From Aselliscus stoliczkanus (lineage: Eukaryota > Chordata > Mammalia > Chiroptera > Hipposideridae): 64,000 nt of DNA. Within the stretch, counting starts at the first letter, position 1; each line of letters begins with the position of its first letter. The position numbers were made by a program, and so were the translations under genes. Under the pieces are notes generated by a model. The model did no database searches, had not been told where the DNA came from, and saw nothing but the letters and a program-made list of their open reading frames with translations. The stretch lies in contig CM066731.1 in NCBI GenBank assembly GCA_033961575.1, forward strand, positions 79,877,501 through 79,941,500, in the 5' to 3' direction. Positions 47,426 to 58,926 of the stretch are shown here, piece by piece.

Positions 47426-50030
47426 CAGTTTGCTGGTGACCTGACTCCACACAGAAGATCCCAGGAGTGAGCTTCCCCTCCAGCCCCATCCACCTGGCCT
47501 GCAGCTGACAGCCTAAGCACCCTGACCCTAGGACCAGGAGGGAACAGTGGAGGAAGCCAGAGTCCTAGGTTCCAAGCCAGAGCGTCTAGCCTGTTGCTCT
47601 TTGGGACTGCCAGCTTTGCCACCTCAATCCTGGGGGTAGGAAGCTGGGGGAGATAGTGGGTGATTAACAGCAGCCCATTGCTCCTGCTGGCCTCATCCCT
47701 CCAGGCTGGGCCTTGCCTGGAACAGACTGGTTCAAGGGTTTATGTTAATTAGCTTTGATGAGAATCACCAAGCTGCAACACAGGCTGGCTTCCATCAGCC
47801 TCCAGTGATAACAGCAGGACCTGCTGCCTCCCCTCAAGTTCCCACAATCTACTTCCCTGCTTGCTCCCTTAATTCCAGGGAGCCTGCAGATTTCAGTGCA
47901 GCCTAATTAAAGAGTCTCCAACAGATAAAAATCGTGTGTGATTCCAAAAGTGCTTCTTCCCTGAGCCCCACAGTGTCTCCGTTGATCAAAGTGTGTGAGA
48001 AGGCCACATTTTCTTTTCCCTGTGTGTGCAGTCAGGTCCGCTTCATCTCTGCTGTCCAGTGAGCGCCACCAGTCACCCTAATTTTCTGGTTAGTTTACCC
48101 TTTCTGAATTTGCACACAGGAGGGGAATGGCATGCTGCACCTGCTGCATCTGCTCGTTTAACCAGAGGAGGCATTACCTTGGGGGTCAGCTCCTCCAGCA
48201 GGCCCCCAGGAGGACTGGCCCCCCAGGAACATGGTCTGAGGTTAAGCAGGCAGGCTGGCTGGGAAGTGGGAGACCTGGGCCCCTCCCTGGGTCAGGCACT
48301 CAGGGTGGGACCCCCACCGATCCCAGCAAGGTCCCAAAAGTGAATTCCCACCATCTAGGCTGGACCCAGAACGCCCAAATATGGATGGAGCCAGTGGCAT
48401 TGCTTCTTCGCACCTGCAGCTATTCCCTCATTCACTTCCTCACGGAGCCCCTCACGTGTCCCAGGTCCAGCAATTCTGAGTTCTGAGAAGGTAAACTGTT
48501 CCTTTTTAAGATGAAATATCTGCAGCTGAACTGGGACTCAAACCCAGGACTGCCCGATCCCAGAGCCTTTCTAGTATGTCCATTTATACTAGCTCCTGTC
48601 CCCATGCTGCCTACAACAAGAGTCCCCCTAAAATGTCACTGGAATCCCTCCAATGATAAGGGCGGGGTGGGGAGGCTGTGACTTCCAATGACAGTTCCAT
48701 CCATGGGCAAGACTCTTTCTTAGCAAATGCTTCTTTATGTACAGCTGAGAATTGTCTGCTGTGACATCAACTTAGAGAGCCCATGTCACTCTGAGATCAC
48801 GTGGCATGTCTGTGCCCACTGCACATGGTGACCCTGTAAACAGTGGATGGCCATCACGCTATCTGCCTTCCCCACCTGCTCCTCTCCTGCTCAGCACCCC
48901 AGGTCCTGTCCTGGCTCCTCAGTGCAGTTTCCTCATCTACTGCACCTGCTTTCTCCCATGATATTGATTTTTTTTCAAGCAGTCAGTCAGCTTGGCTGAC
49001 CTCACACTAAGAAAGCTATCTCCCTAGGGTGGGTGACCACAAATCTCTTCTACTCCTTAAGTCTCAGCTGGACTTCTTGACTGGTTTGGGGATCAGTGGG
49101 AGATCTAGGCAGTTTATCAACAGAATTTGAGTCCTCCCACCATCTCTTTTCTCTCTCACATGTCTCCCCTCACTTTCCTGCAGCTATGGTGGCCCTAAGT
49201 TTGTCCCCTTGTTCTTCCCCACTTTCACATCCTGATGGCTCATGCTATTGCCAAGCTCCAGATGATACAGGGAAAGCTGGAGTCTCACCCACACCTCCCA
49301 TCTTCCAAAGCCTCACTACAGCATACCCCTGTTTTCGGTCACTCTCCTGTACCTTCCATAGTTGTTTTAATACTGTGTCCAGAGGTTACAGTTATAGCCT
49401 GTGTCAAGGCTAATTTAATAGAGCAGCTCCACTCTCAGGAGGACTGCACCCATCTTCATTTGTCAGTTACACAAACTCCTCAGGTAATTGGTTCCAAGGG
49501 ACAACGATGGGTGGCATACCTCTTCTCCCCACCCCACCCCATGTCTAAAATAAGAACCAAACACATCTCCTATCATTTTAAAAGTTAATTAATGGAAACT
49601 TCATGGTAGCACCTATACCAGCCCGAAGTGTCCCAATCCAGGAGGTCCCAAGTGTTCTCAGTCTGCACACACCTGTGCCCTCGTCCCTGACCTGTAAGGA
49701 GCTCAGGGACACTTGCTTTCCTGTCCAACCCTACCTTCTGGCATGCTGTCACAGATCCTGGGAGGCAGTCAAGACTTCTTTCCATGAACTCTGGTCCCTC
49801 CTGCAGCAGGAACCCCACAGCAGGGTGAAACCCCTGAGGTGCCACCTCCCAGCCTCTGGCAGTCCAAGGCTGTTGGACCACTGTGCTCCTGCCAGCCTTC
49901 CCTCCAACATCTTCAGGGCCTTCTGGGACCTGAGAGGGGGGTATAAGGGACAGGGGTGCTTCCCCTCCTTTTGGCCAACAAAACTCACTTATTGTGGCAG
50001 ACACAAAGATGTACCACTCAGACACCATTC
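47426..50030. other. No gene seen
   Basis: Single-copy-looking, GC-moderate sequence. The several open frames of 100-170 codons have no recognisable domains, paired splice sites or start context that I would trust. Confidence 0.45.
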
Positions 50031-50516
50031 AAGAAAGGACTTGGGAGTGGGGACGGACTGCGGGCGGCGCTGCACAGAGGACGCGAGCCAGAGGCAGCTG
50101 CCATGATTAAGCTCCTGGATGCCCTTCCAGAAATGGCCATGCAGGGACTTCCAGAAAAATGGCAGAATAGACAGATGCTGTGCTAACTACCTCCCAGGAT
50201 CACACCAAAATTACAAACAAATTATACAGCATTGCCAGGGAAACGCTGGGCGGGTGCCCTCCGGCTCCAACAAGCTGCTCACTAGACAAAGCAGTGCGCA
50301 AGCAGCTTCAGGTCCCTGCTCTCCGCACTGCGCTTGCAGAGTTGCCAGGCTGGTGATTGGTTGTCGGGCTGCTCGGCCTGATCTGCGAGCGGCGGATTGG
50401 GACAGGCTGAGACTGGGAGTTTTCCTGGGAGTGTTGGGCCGTGAGCTGTGTGCCTGCGTGATCCAGCCAGGGCTCTCCTGGTGATCTATCTAATACATCA
50501 AAGCATTCCCAGAGCG

Positions 50517-51398
50517 ATGGCCAGAATGGGGAAACAAAGAAACATGTCACAAGTAAAAGATCAGAAGAAACCTCCAGAAATGGAACCAAATGAAACAGAG
50601 GGATCCAACCTTTCAGAGACACAGTTTAGAACACTGATGATAAGAATGTTTAACAAACTTAGTGAGGACATAAGGAAGGATAGAGAAATCATAAAAAACA
50701 ACCAGTTAGAACTAAAGAATACAATAACTGAAATGAAGAACACACTCGAAGGAATCACCAGTAGAGTGGATGAAGCAGAAGAGCGGATCAGTGATTTGGA
50801 AGACAAAATAGCAGAAATCACCCAGTTGGCACAACAAAAAGACCAAAGAATAAAAAACAATGAAAATAATTTAAGAGCCCTATGGGATAAGATGCAGCAC
50901 AACCACCTCTCAAATCATAGGAATACCAGAAGGAGAAGAGACGTAGAAAGGGGTTGAGAATGTATTTGAAAAAATAATGACTGAAACTTCCCTACCCTGG
51001 TGAAGGAAATCAACATACATGCCCAGGAAGTGCACAGGGTTCCAAACAAGCTGAACCCAAACAGGTCCACACCAAGACACATCATAGTTAAAATGGCAAA
51101 GGTTAAAGACAGAGACAGAATCCTAGAAGCAGCAAGAGAAAGGCAGCAGGTTACACACAAAGGAACTCCTGTTAGACTAACAGCTGACTTGTCTACAGAA
51201 ACTCTGCAGGCCAGAAGGCAGTGGCAGCAGATATTCAAAGTGACACAAAATGAAGGCCTACAACCAAGATTGCTCTACCCAGCACGGCTATCACTTAAAA
51301 TTGAAGGAGAAATAAAGAGCTTCTCAGAAAAGAATAAGCTTAAGGAATTCATTACCACCAAGCCAGCATTGCAAGAAATGCTAAAAGGGCTTTTTTAA
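50517..51398 (+). pseudogene. L1 ORF1 (lineage A, copy 1), frameshifted but long
   Basis: It opens at MARMGKQRNMSQVKDQKKPP. A coiled-coil follows (NNQLELKNTITEMKNTLEG, RVDEAEERISDLEDKIAE), then the RNA-recognition and C-terminal parts (EVHRVPNKLNPN, TPRHIIVKMAK, RQQVTHKGTPVRLTADLSTE) in a second frame to TAA at 51396-51398. The break is near 50905-50955 and includes a stop in the expected frame. The ORF1p family forms an RNA-binding trimer that coats L1 RNA. Upstream codons in frame with the ATG are 5' UTR. Confidence 0.85.
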
Positions 51399-51752
51399 AG
51401 AAAAGAAAGGGGTAAACAAGCTAACCCAGGAAGACCAGGAATACAAATAACAAAATGGAAATACATATGCACCTATCAATAATCATTTTAAATGTGAATG
51501 GGCTAAATGCTCCAATCAAAAGAGAGAGAGTGGCTGAGTGGATAAGAAAATAGGACACATGTATATGTTGTTTACAGATGGAATAAGATATTTCATCAAA
51601 TGGAAATGAGAAACAAAAAGCTGGAGTACCAATACTTATTTTGGACAAAATAGACTTTAAAATGACTACAATAAAAGACAAAGAAGGGCACGATAACCCT
51701 AATAAACATCTATGCACCCAACATAGGAACTCTTAATTACATATAACAGATT

Positions 51753-52013
51753 TTGACAGACATAAAGACAGAGATCAACAGTGACACTATCATAGTAGGG
51801 GACTTCAACACCCCATTGTCACCAATGGACAGACCCTTTAGACAGAAAATCAACACAGAAAGAGGGGCCTTAAATGACACTTTAGACCAGCTGGACTTCA
51901 TTGATATTTTTAGAGCATTTCACCCTGAAAAAATAGAATATACATTCTTCTCAAGTACACATGGGACATTTTCCAAGATAGACCACGTTAGGCCACAAAA
52001 TAAGTCTCAGTAA
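51753..52013 (+). pseudogene. Truncated L1 ORF2 endonuclease stub (lineage A, copy 1)
   Basis: 86 residues of the apurinic endonuclease domain: IIVGDFNTPLSPMD, LDQLDFIDIF and FFSSTHGTFSKIDH. It then runs out of frame to VRPQNKSQ and a stop. Compared with the full-length antisense copy (gatcacatattaggcc at about 19390), gaccacgttaggcc here lacks two bases, which causes the premature end. The identical ending occurs in the second copy (60439-60636, minus). The catalytic domain is incomplete. Confidence 0.88.
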
Positions 52014-52050
52014 ATTTAAGAAGATTGAAATCATATCAAGCAGATATAAA

Positions 52051-52765
52051 GGAAAAACTGATGGTTGCTGGCTGGGAGGGAGTGGGGATGAGAGAGAGGG
52101 GGAAAGTTTTGGACAGTGTAGGTAGGTGACTACAATGTTTCCGCAGGGATATGGGGGCAGTTCTGGGAATGTAATTGATAATGTTGTGAAGAGACTATTA
52201 TGTTAAGTGAAATAAGTCAGTCGGAGAAAGACAAGTATCATATGATCTCACTTATATGTGGAATCTGAAAAACTGAATGAACGATCAAAGTAAACAGACT
52301 CATAGATATAGAGGAAAAACTGAGGGTTGCTAGTTGGGAGGGGATTAGGGATAAGGGGGAAGGGAAAGGGATTAGACAGCATAAATAGACAACTGCAGTA
52401 TTGCCACAGGGATATGAAACACAGTTTGGGGAATATAATAATGTTGAAAAAATTTTGTGGCATGTCAGATAGTCACATGTCTTGTTAGGGAGACCACTTC
52501 ATGGATGGAGTAGAGGCTTGATCACTGCACTGTACACCTGAAGCTGATGTTGTATAATATTGTATGCCAACTATAACTTAATATATAGATAGTCACGGGA
52601 TGTGGAGTATACTGTGGAAGGGAGTCAAAGGAATTGTAATAGATATGTATGATATGGGGGGGGAGTGGGGTGGCGAACTGGGGGAGGGGGGTTGTCACTT
52701 TGGGGGGTAAAGAGTATAACTATTGCATTGTGTTGCACACCTGAAACTAATAAAAAAAAGGAAAA
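52051..52765 (+). repeat. Tandem modules and G-rich tract in the lineage A 3' UTR
   Basis: Ggaaaaactgatggttgctgg (52051) and ggaaaaactgagggttgctag (52313) start two related units 262 bases apart. A third partial unit (gtcacgggatgtggag) begins near 52592. At 52656-52707 runs of G (ggggggggagtgggg, gggggaggggggttg, ggggggt) form a potential G-quadruplex, a common feature of L1 3' UTRs. Confidence 0.85.
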
Positions 52766-52784
52766 AAAAAAAGAAAGGACTTGG

Positions 52785-53384
52785 CACCAGGGGTTGGTGC
52801 ACTGGCTGCCGTGACACTAACTCCTTTAGGTCTGCTCAGCTTTCAAGGCAAAATCACTCTCTTCCCTCTGCTCCCCCAAACCCATAACTGAGAGTGCTAG
52901 GGGTGTTGAGGGCCTGGTCATCTCCCCAACATGGGACCCCAGGACGTATGAGACTCCAGGACAGGCAGGGCCCCAGGACAGATAGCCGTTGATCTGGAAC
53001 CCCTCCCCCATTCCATGAGCTAGTGGAGATATGTGGTCAGATCTCACCTTGGCCTGGAGGCTCCTTGCTTAGTTCCAGTCTGCTCTTTTCCTTCCAGGCT
53101 GCTACCACTGATAAATCTTTCGTTCTCCCATTCCATCCTTCCAACATGCCATTCCAGGCTCTTCCCAGCTCCCTCTATGCCCCTCCCTACCCTACCAGAA
53201 TCCTCTGCCTCCAGCCTTACCTAGGCACCGGGATCTCTGCAGATGGATTGAACAGCCCTCCATGTCCTCCTCACAGCCAGTCCGTGTAATACCTGGGCGC
53301 TGAAAGGGTCCGATGGTAACCATTGCCAATCAAACTAAATAGGGTCTCCGAGGTAGCTCTTTCTCAGGCCCTGAAACACTGCCA
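52785..53384. other. No gene seen; probable L2-like pyrimidine-rich stretch
   Basis: The 53080-53280 part (cccattccatccttccaacatgcc, cttcccagctccctctatgcccc) may be the body of the L2 relic whose 3' end follows. Not firmly assigned. Confidence 0.4.
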
Positions 53385-53435
53385 GATATGTGCTTATGCC
53401 CTCCATAAATACTTGTTGAATGAATGAATGAAAAG
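53385..53435 (+). repeat. L2 LINE 3' end
   Basis: Ccagatatgtgcttatgccctccataaatacttgttgaatgaatgaatg is the characteristic L2 3' terminus with its short tandem tail. Confidence 0.75.
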
Positions 53436-53854
53436 AAGAAGGGGAGAGCTGTCCTGTGGCAGATGCCCATGAGAACAGGAGCTGGAGGGCACACACCCGA
53501 CAGCCAGGCAGAGGCCTCTCAGCAAGGAGCTGACTTTAATCATGAGGAGAAGGGGCAGTGAACGCTGAAGAAGTGACAGGTTTTAATTTGTAATGGTTTC
53601 CATCCTAATTTCCTGCTTCTGCTCCACCACACTTAAATCAACTTTGTCCTTTATGCCCAAGGAGAAACACAAAAATCCAAGAGCAAGGCAGTGATTTGTG
53701 TGGAAGGCCAGTCCAGGAGAAGATGGATGTAGTTGGTGAGAGCGGGGCTGGCCGGACATATGAGGAGCTGGAGTAACCCAGAACACCTTTCTTAGCAACA
53801 GTAACTGTCACGCCCTAGGATGCAGGACTGCACTACGCACGGGACTTTCCTGCA

Positions 53855-54005
53855 CCACACCGCTCTGTGAGGATGGTCTAATTGTGTCCATTTTTAAGGT
53901 GAGAAAACTGAGGCACGAGGAAGTTGAATAATTTGCATGAAGCTATACAGCCAGAGCGTGCTGGTGGCAGGACTCATACCAGGGCTGACCGACTCTAGTG
54001 CTCAA
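53855..54005 (-). repeat. MIR SINE (antisense)
   Basis: Taaggtgagaaaactgaggcacgagg, aatttgcatgaagctatacagcc and gtggcaggactcataccagggctgacc are the complement of the MIR core in order. Confidence 0.8.
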
Positions 54006-54815
54006 GCTCCAGGATGACAGCAAACGTGCCATCTGAGGTTTGCTAAGGCCCTGATCCCAACCCCCATCACCTGGTGAGAGCCATCTAATAACCCCACATC
54101 TGTGCAGTGGCTGTGAGCTCTGGGGGTACTAACTCAATCAGGTAAACTTGTGTGAGCACCCACTCTGTGTCAGGCAGTGGATGTGGGGAAGCATGTGGCT
54201 GCTTTGTCCTCTGGATGCTCGGGGAGAACATGATGGCTAGGTGGCTCAGCACATGCTCTGCAGAAATGGGGATAAACACTCCTAAGCACCCTGGGGAGGA
54301 GTTCAGTGAAGGCAAGGCTTCCCACAGGAAAGGTTCCTATGAACTGGTTCTAAAGAATTGTCAGTGTCTGGCCATGTACCATGAGGGCCAGGCCCTCTCC
54401 ACAGAAGGAATGTGTGTGCAGTGCCAGAGAGTGCACAGAAACGGAGAGGAAGCTTTTGGAGACAGCAGTGAGCGAGGCCTGGGGGATGAGCCTAGCTGGG
54501 GTGGAAGGGACAAGTGAACACAGCAGGTCCCAAGGAGCTGCTGAAGGCAGTGGTGTGTCCCATGGGGTGAGCATGGCTTATGGGGGCCAAGTCTGTTGGG
54601 ATATGGCTCTGGGACTCAGGCCCTGGAAAATAATTTGCAGGTGTCTTCCGCCCACTTACTCCCTTTTCTCCTGGACACAGGAGGCCAGTGTGGGCTACAA
54701 AGTGCTGAGAATATGAAATTACACCTTGATACTAACCTCTCACCACCTGACTGCACCATTAGTCTAGTCAAGCACATTTTGAAACCAAGAACAGGGACCA
54801 GATTGTGCTACAAGC
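54006..54815. other. No feature recognised
   Basis: Unassigned sequence; open frames of 76-121 codons have no recognisable product. Confidence 0.4.
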
Positions 54816-54960
54816 TGTCTTGTATACTGGACTCATCTTAGCACCCAGCACAAAGCCAAACACATAGCAGGGACTCTAATGATGGATGGATGAATGGATG
54901 GATGGATGGATGGATGGATGGATGGATGGATGGATGGATGGATGATGGATGGATGAATTA
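54816..54960 (+). repeat. L2 3' end running into an (ATGG)n microsatellite
   Basis: Cttagcacccagcacaaagcc and cacatagcagggactc are the L2 terminus. The tail gatggatgaatgg expands into about 70 bases of GGAT repeats (54881-54957). The microsatellite appears to have grown from the L2 tail. Confidence 0.85.
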
Positions 54961-55113
54961 ATGAAAAGAAAAAATGTCAAATCTCTTCTACTGTAAGGGA
55001 AGCACTTACCAGCACAATTCACAACTGACACACAAACAAACATGTTCACAGTACACACTGAGACAATCATACACTGATACACACACACAAATTCATGCAC
55101 ACATAAAGAAATG

Positions 55114-55114
<1 letters not shown>

Positions 55115-55148
<34 letters not shown>
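55115..55148. repeat. (CA)n microsatellite
   Basis: About 34 uninterrupted bases of CA, in a wider ACAC-rich stretch from 55025. Confidence 0.97.
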
Positions 55149-55150
<2 letters not shown>

Positions 55151-56760
55151 TATACTGATTCTGGAGAGGTGACTTAGTCACAGATGCCAATCCATTGACA
55201 GTGTACAGGACAGGGGCCAGTCTGCCAGTTAGTGCAGGTCATCCATTAGTGGGCCTGAAATTGACATAGCAGGTCATGACCAGTGTACTTTGATAAAGGC
55301 AAAAAAAAGGAAACCAGAACATATAGAATGGAAACTATCTAGAGGTGTAAGAGTATGGGCTGACTGGTGAGACTTGTAGCTTGATGTGCACACCCATCCA
55401 GCCTGGCTCACCATGGAACACGAGTTGCTGTCAAAAATTCTCAAACCTAATGATGAGTGTCACCACTTTTTCTCACTCTTGGGTGCCATTGGAAACATTA
55501 GGAATCCAGGATGCTCTCGGCGGTGACTGGAGGCATTCAAGCTAGGTTTCAACAAGAACCTTCAGCATGGATCTTGGCTCTCATGTGGCCTCTCAGATGT
55601 AGAGCAGACCATTAGTCCATCCAGGAATACTGCACACTTGTCCAGCTCCAGAGAGCAATAGCCTTTGTCCTCCAGATGCTCACAGTCAAGTTTTAAAAAT
55701 CCCAAAACAGGGAAAACTGCAATTCAGTGTTATAAGAGCTACTGTAAACTTACAACTAGGGTCCAAGGACAGTTTCAGTATGGATATGACATGGATACAA
55801 GCCCTTAAAAATTCTGGAATTTGACCCTATGGGAAAGAGGAGGAAGCAAGGGAAGTGTGGGGAGAAGTGGAGGTAGTGGGGAGGGCACTCCAGACAGAAG
55901 AAAAGTATGTGAGTTTAAGAGAACACAGAGCTTTCTGGGAACAGAGGGTTAGTTTGTCACCTGAACATAAGGCCCATTGAGTGTGTGGCACTGAGACTGT
56001 GGCTAGAAAGATTTGTGGGTTGAGGCTTGGTACACACACATGCTGTGGGCCAGGGCTCGACTCCATCTGTCCCGCTCCAAGTGATCCAAGGCCGGCTAAG
56101 GAGAGAGGTGCCCACAGTCGGAGAGTTCTTGGGATAGTCTCCAGCCCCCGGGACTCCCCTTTCTGCTCATCACTCCCACTTTCCAGATTCTGGATTGGAG
56201 GCCTCTACTTTGTTTTATCACATCTGCATCAGCTAAGGAATCATCGAACATTCTAGAGCCCTGTCAGGTCCTGCACATACTACCTGTACATCACTCCCCA
56301 CTGCCCACCTTGGGAAAAAAGGAGGGGGCTATCCCCACCAGCCTGGGCCCCAAAGAGTGCTCAGAGCTTCATTTCTCGGGATGTCAGTACCAATAATTGT
56401 TCATGCTGGCCTGGAATGGTGCCAACCAGCACTTTCCGTGTTCCCATGAGGTGAGGCCACTGTGCCCCAGAGAAATAATCCTGCATGCTACTGTAATCTC
56501 TTCATTCAGTGTAAACAAATGGTGGAACATCTTGGCTCCCTTAAAGCAAATGGAATGTAGCCAGGCCACATGGGACACTGGTCAGTGAGGCTCTTCTTTA
56601 CCACCTCCTAGCTCCTCACACTCAAGGAGGACAAGCTGGCCCTCCATCATAGCTTTGGACCAGCCCCATCTTTCACCTGCAGCCAAAATGGTTTTGCCTT
56701 AAAAAGATAGTTTCCTCCTGTAGTAATCAGGTATTCCAGCAAAATGGAAACCAGAAGAAG
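55149..56760. other. No feature recognised
   Basis: Single-copy-looking sequence with no supported exon or repeat. Confidence 0.4.
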
Positions 56761-56762
56761 AT

Positions 56763-56790
56763 GATAGATGGATAGATAGATAGATGATAA

Positions 56791-56850
<60 letters not shown>
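56763..56850. repeat. (GATA)n microsatellite
   Basis: About 20 GATA units with a few interruptions in the first 30 bases (gatagatgg, gataaatag). The Tyr-Leu-Ser-Ile repeat frame on the minus strand is a by-product. Confidence 0.98.
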
Positions 56851-56851
<1 letters not shown>

Positions 56852-57329
56852 TTTTTTGTAAGGAATTGGCTCACAGGATTATAGAGGTTGAGAAGTCTCA
56901 AGATCTGCAGGCTGAAGGTCTCAGAATGACAACCGATGGTACAAATTCCAATCCTAGTCTGAGTCCCAATGTCCCAACTCAAGGACAGTCAGACAGAAGA
57001 TCAAATTCCCTCTTGCTCAGAATTTTGTTCTGGTCAAGCCTTCCACCTTCCCACATTAGGAAGGACAATCTACTTTCCTGAGCCTAGAGATTCAAATGTC
57101 TCATCCAGAAACACCCTCAGAGTCACACGCAGAATAATGTTTAATACCTGGGCAGCCCTAACCCATACAGGTTGACTCATAAAATTACCCCTCATGTTTC
57201 CTAAATTCATGCTTCACCCCACTGCACTTACACTGGGAAAGCACTTAAAAGGTGGAGCACTGTTTGTTTGTTGACCTGTCTTTGGCCTGTCCCTGTCTGC
57301 CAAACCTGTCCTATGACAGCAGTCACTTT
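56851..57329. other. No gene seen
   Basis: The sequence around 56855-57180 (ttgtaaggaattggctcacaggattatagaggttgagaagtc, caggctgaaggtctcag) resembles an old LTR or MER repeat, but I cannot name it. Confidence 0.4.
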
Positions 57330-57425
57330 TCCTATCTCACTCATGCCAGACCATAGGGCCTAAAACAGGACAAGCACACAGTAGGTACTCGGAAAAATCT
57401 TGTTGAGTGAATCAATGGATAAAGG
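57330..57425 (+). repeat. L2 LINE 3' end
   Basis: Gcacacagtaggtactcggaaaaatcttgttgagtgaatc is an L2 terminus. Confidence 0.65.
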
Positions 57426-57734
57426 GGCCAGGGTGGTGGAACCCTGGCTAATTTTTTTAAATTTCTTCTTAGTCTTTTTCTGCATTTTCTAGACTGTTTA
57501 AAATGGATTATATCTCACTTTACCTATATAATACTTAAAATGTAACAAGTGATACAAGTTTTAATTTTTGAAACACCCATTTGTGGAAATCTCTGATTTC
57601 CTTTCCTGCCAATGTTTTTCCAGCCTGGGACCAACACAGGCATCTTTCTTTACCAACTGACCACTGTTTGGGTCTCCTGATCACCTTTCTGAATAGTTAA
57701 GGCTCATGTTCAGGGAGAAAAGAAAGGAACATTT

Positions 57735-57848
57735 CCTATGAACAAAACATTGTGATATCTGTTGTCTTTCTAATCCTTACAATTACCCATGAGCAAGACA
57801 AGCTGTCCACACTTTACAGAAGGGGTAACTGAGGCTTAGAGAGTTTCC
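57735..57848 (-). repeat. MIR SINE (antisense)
   Basis: Tctaatccttacaattacccatgagc, actttacagaaggggtaactgagg and cttagagagtt match the MIR complement in order. Confidence 0.7.
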
Positions 57849-58157
57849 CACCTTTGTCCAATGCATAGGCCAGTGATCTGCAATTCCAGAGCCAGCAATA
57901 AGGGGAGACAGATAAAAAGCTTCCTAGAGAAGAAAAAGTTAAAGGAATACATAACCACCGAACTAGTATTAAAAGAAATGTTAAGGGGACTTCTAGAAGA
58001 AGAAGGAGAAGAAAAAAGAAAAAAAAAAGATAAAAAATATGAAAAATACAATGGCAATAATTACATATTTATCACTAATTACCTTAAATGTAAATGGAGT
58101 AAATGCTCTAAACAAAAAAATACTGGGTGGCCAAATGGATAAAAAAAACAAAACGCT

Positions 58158-58574
58158 GGGCGGGCCGAGTGGTGCATTGGTTAAGAGCTGGTTTTGGGGT
58201 ACCAGCAGCCCCAGTTCAGATCCCACATATGAGGGCCAGTGACACTGCCCTCTACAGCTAACAACAGCTGGGTTGTGCAAGCCCCGGCGATGGTGTAGGC
58301 TGCAGCCCCTGCTGCAGTGGGCTGCCATAGGCTACAGTGAGTGGCTGGCAGCCAGTGGGAGAGGCCAGCAGACAGTGTGAGCTGCCAATAGCCGCGGTGA
58401 GAGACCATCCAGAGGCCGGCGACCAATCTGCCTCATCCGGGAAGAGCGCAATGACGATACCAACATGGGCCAGTGAAGCAACATCCTCCGCAACTAGACT
58501 GAAGAACAAAAAGACAGCAACTTGCCTGTTCCCCTCCCCAAATTCCCCAATTAAAAAAAAAAATCTTAAAAAAA
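58158..58574 (+). mobile_element. Long tRNA-derived SINE inside L1
   Basis: It has the same head, body and tail as the copy at 30543-30991 (gcgggccgagtggtgcattgg, gaggccggcgaccaatctgcc, ccccaattaaaaa tail). Aaacgct occurs on both sides (about 58151-58157 and 58576-58582). The AATAAA of the tail has decayed to AATTAAA. Confidence 0.9.
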
Positions 58575-58926
58575 AAAACGCTTACATATGCTGCCTACAA
58601 GAGACTCACTTCAGATCAAAAATACAACAAATGAAAGTAAATAAAAGGGAAAAGATATTTCATGGAAATGGAAATGAAAAAAAAAAAAGTAAAAGCTGGG
58701 GTATCAATACTTACACCAGACAAAATAGACTTGAAAACAAAGGCTATAACAAGGGACAAAGAGGAACCCAGTAATGCCACTTTTAGGTGTTTATCTGAAG
58801 AAACGTTACTTTGAGGGGACAGGTTATATCCATATGTTCACTACAGCATTGTTTACAATGGTCAAGATGTGGAGGCAACCTGGGTGTCCATCAATGGAAG
58901 AATGAATAAAGAGTAGGTGATACATA

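Larger units (their letters stand above)
50045..52770 (+). mobile_element. Short L1 derivative (HAL1-like lineage A, copy 1) with perfect TSD
   Basis: The perfect 14-base duplication aagaaaggacttgg (50031-50044 and 52771-52784) delimits a 2.73 kb element. Order: 5' UTR (to 50516), ORF1 (50517-51398), a shortened ORF2 N-terminal stub ending at 52013, 3' UTR modules and an A-rich tail. The ORF2 stub carries micro-deletions near 51575 and 51690-51735 and a 2-base loss near 51980. A large deletion joins endonuclease sequence to 3' UTR at about 52041. All four are shared with the element at 59710-63012. It has no RT, so it must have been copied by another element's ORF2p. Confidence 0.92.

Noticed and set aside
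49585..50106. 147- and 167-codon overlapping frames on opposite strands
   Set aside because: No recognisable domain; one runs into the target-site duplication and start of an L1 derivative.
54881..56850. Tandem repeats as a CRISPR array
   Set aside because: They are simple microsatellites without unique spacers, in a mammalian genome.
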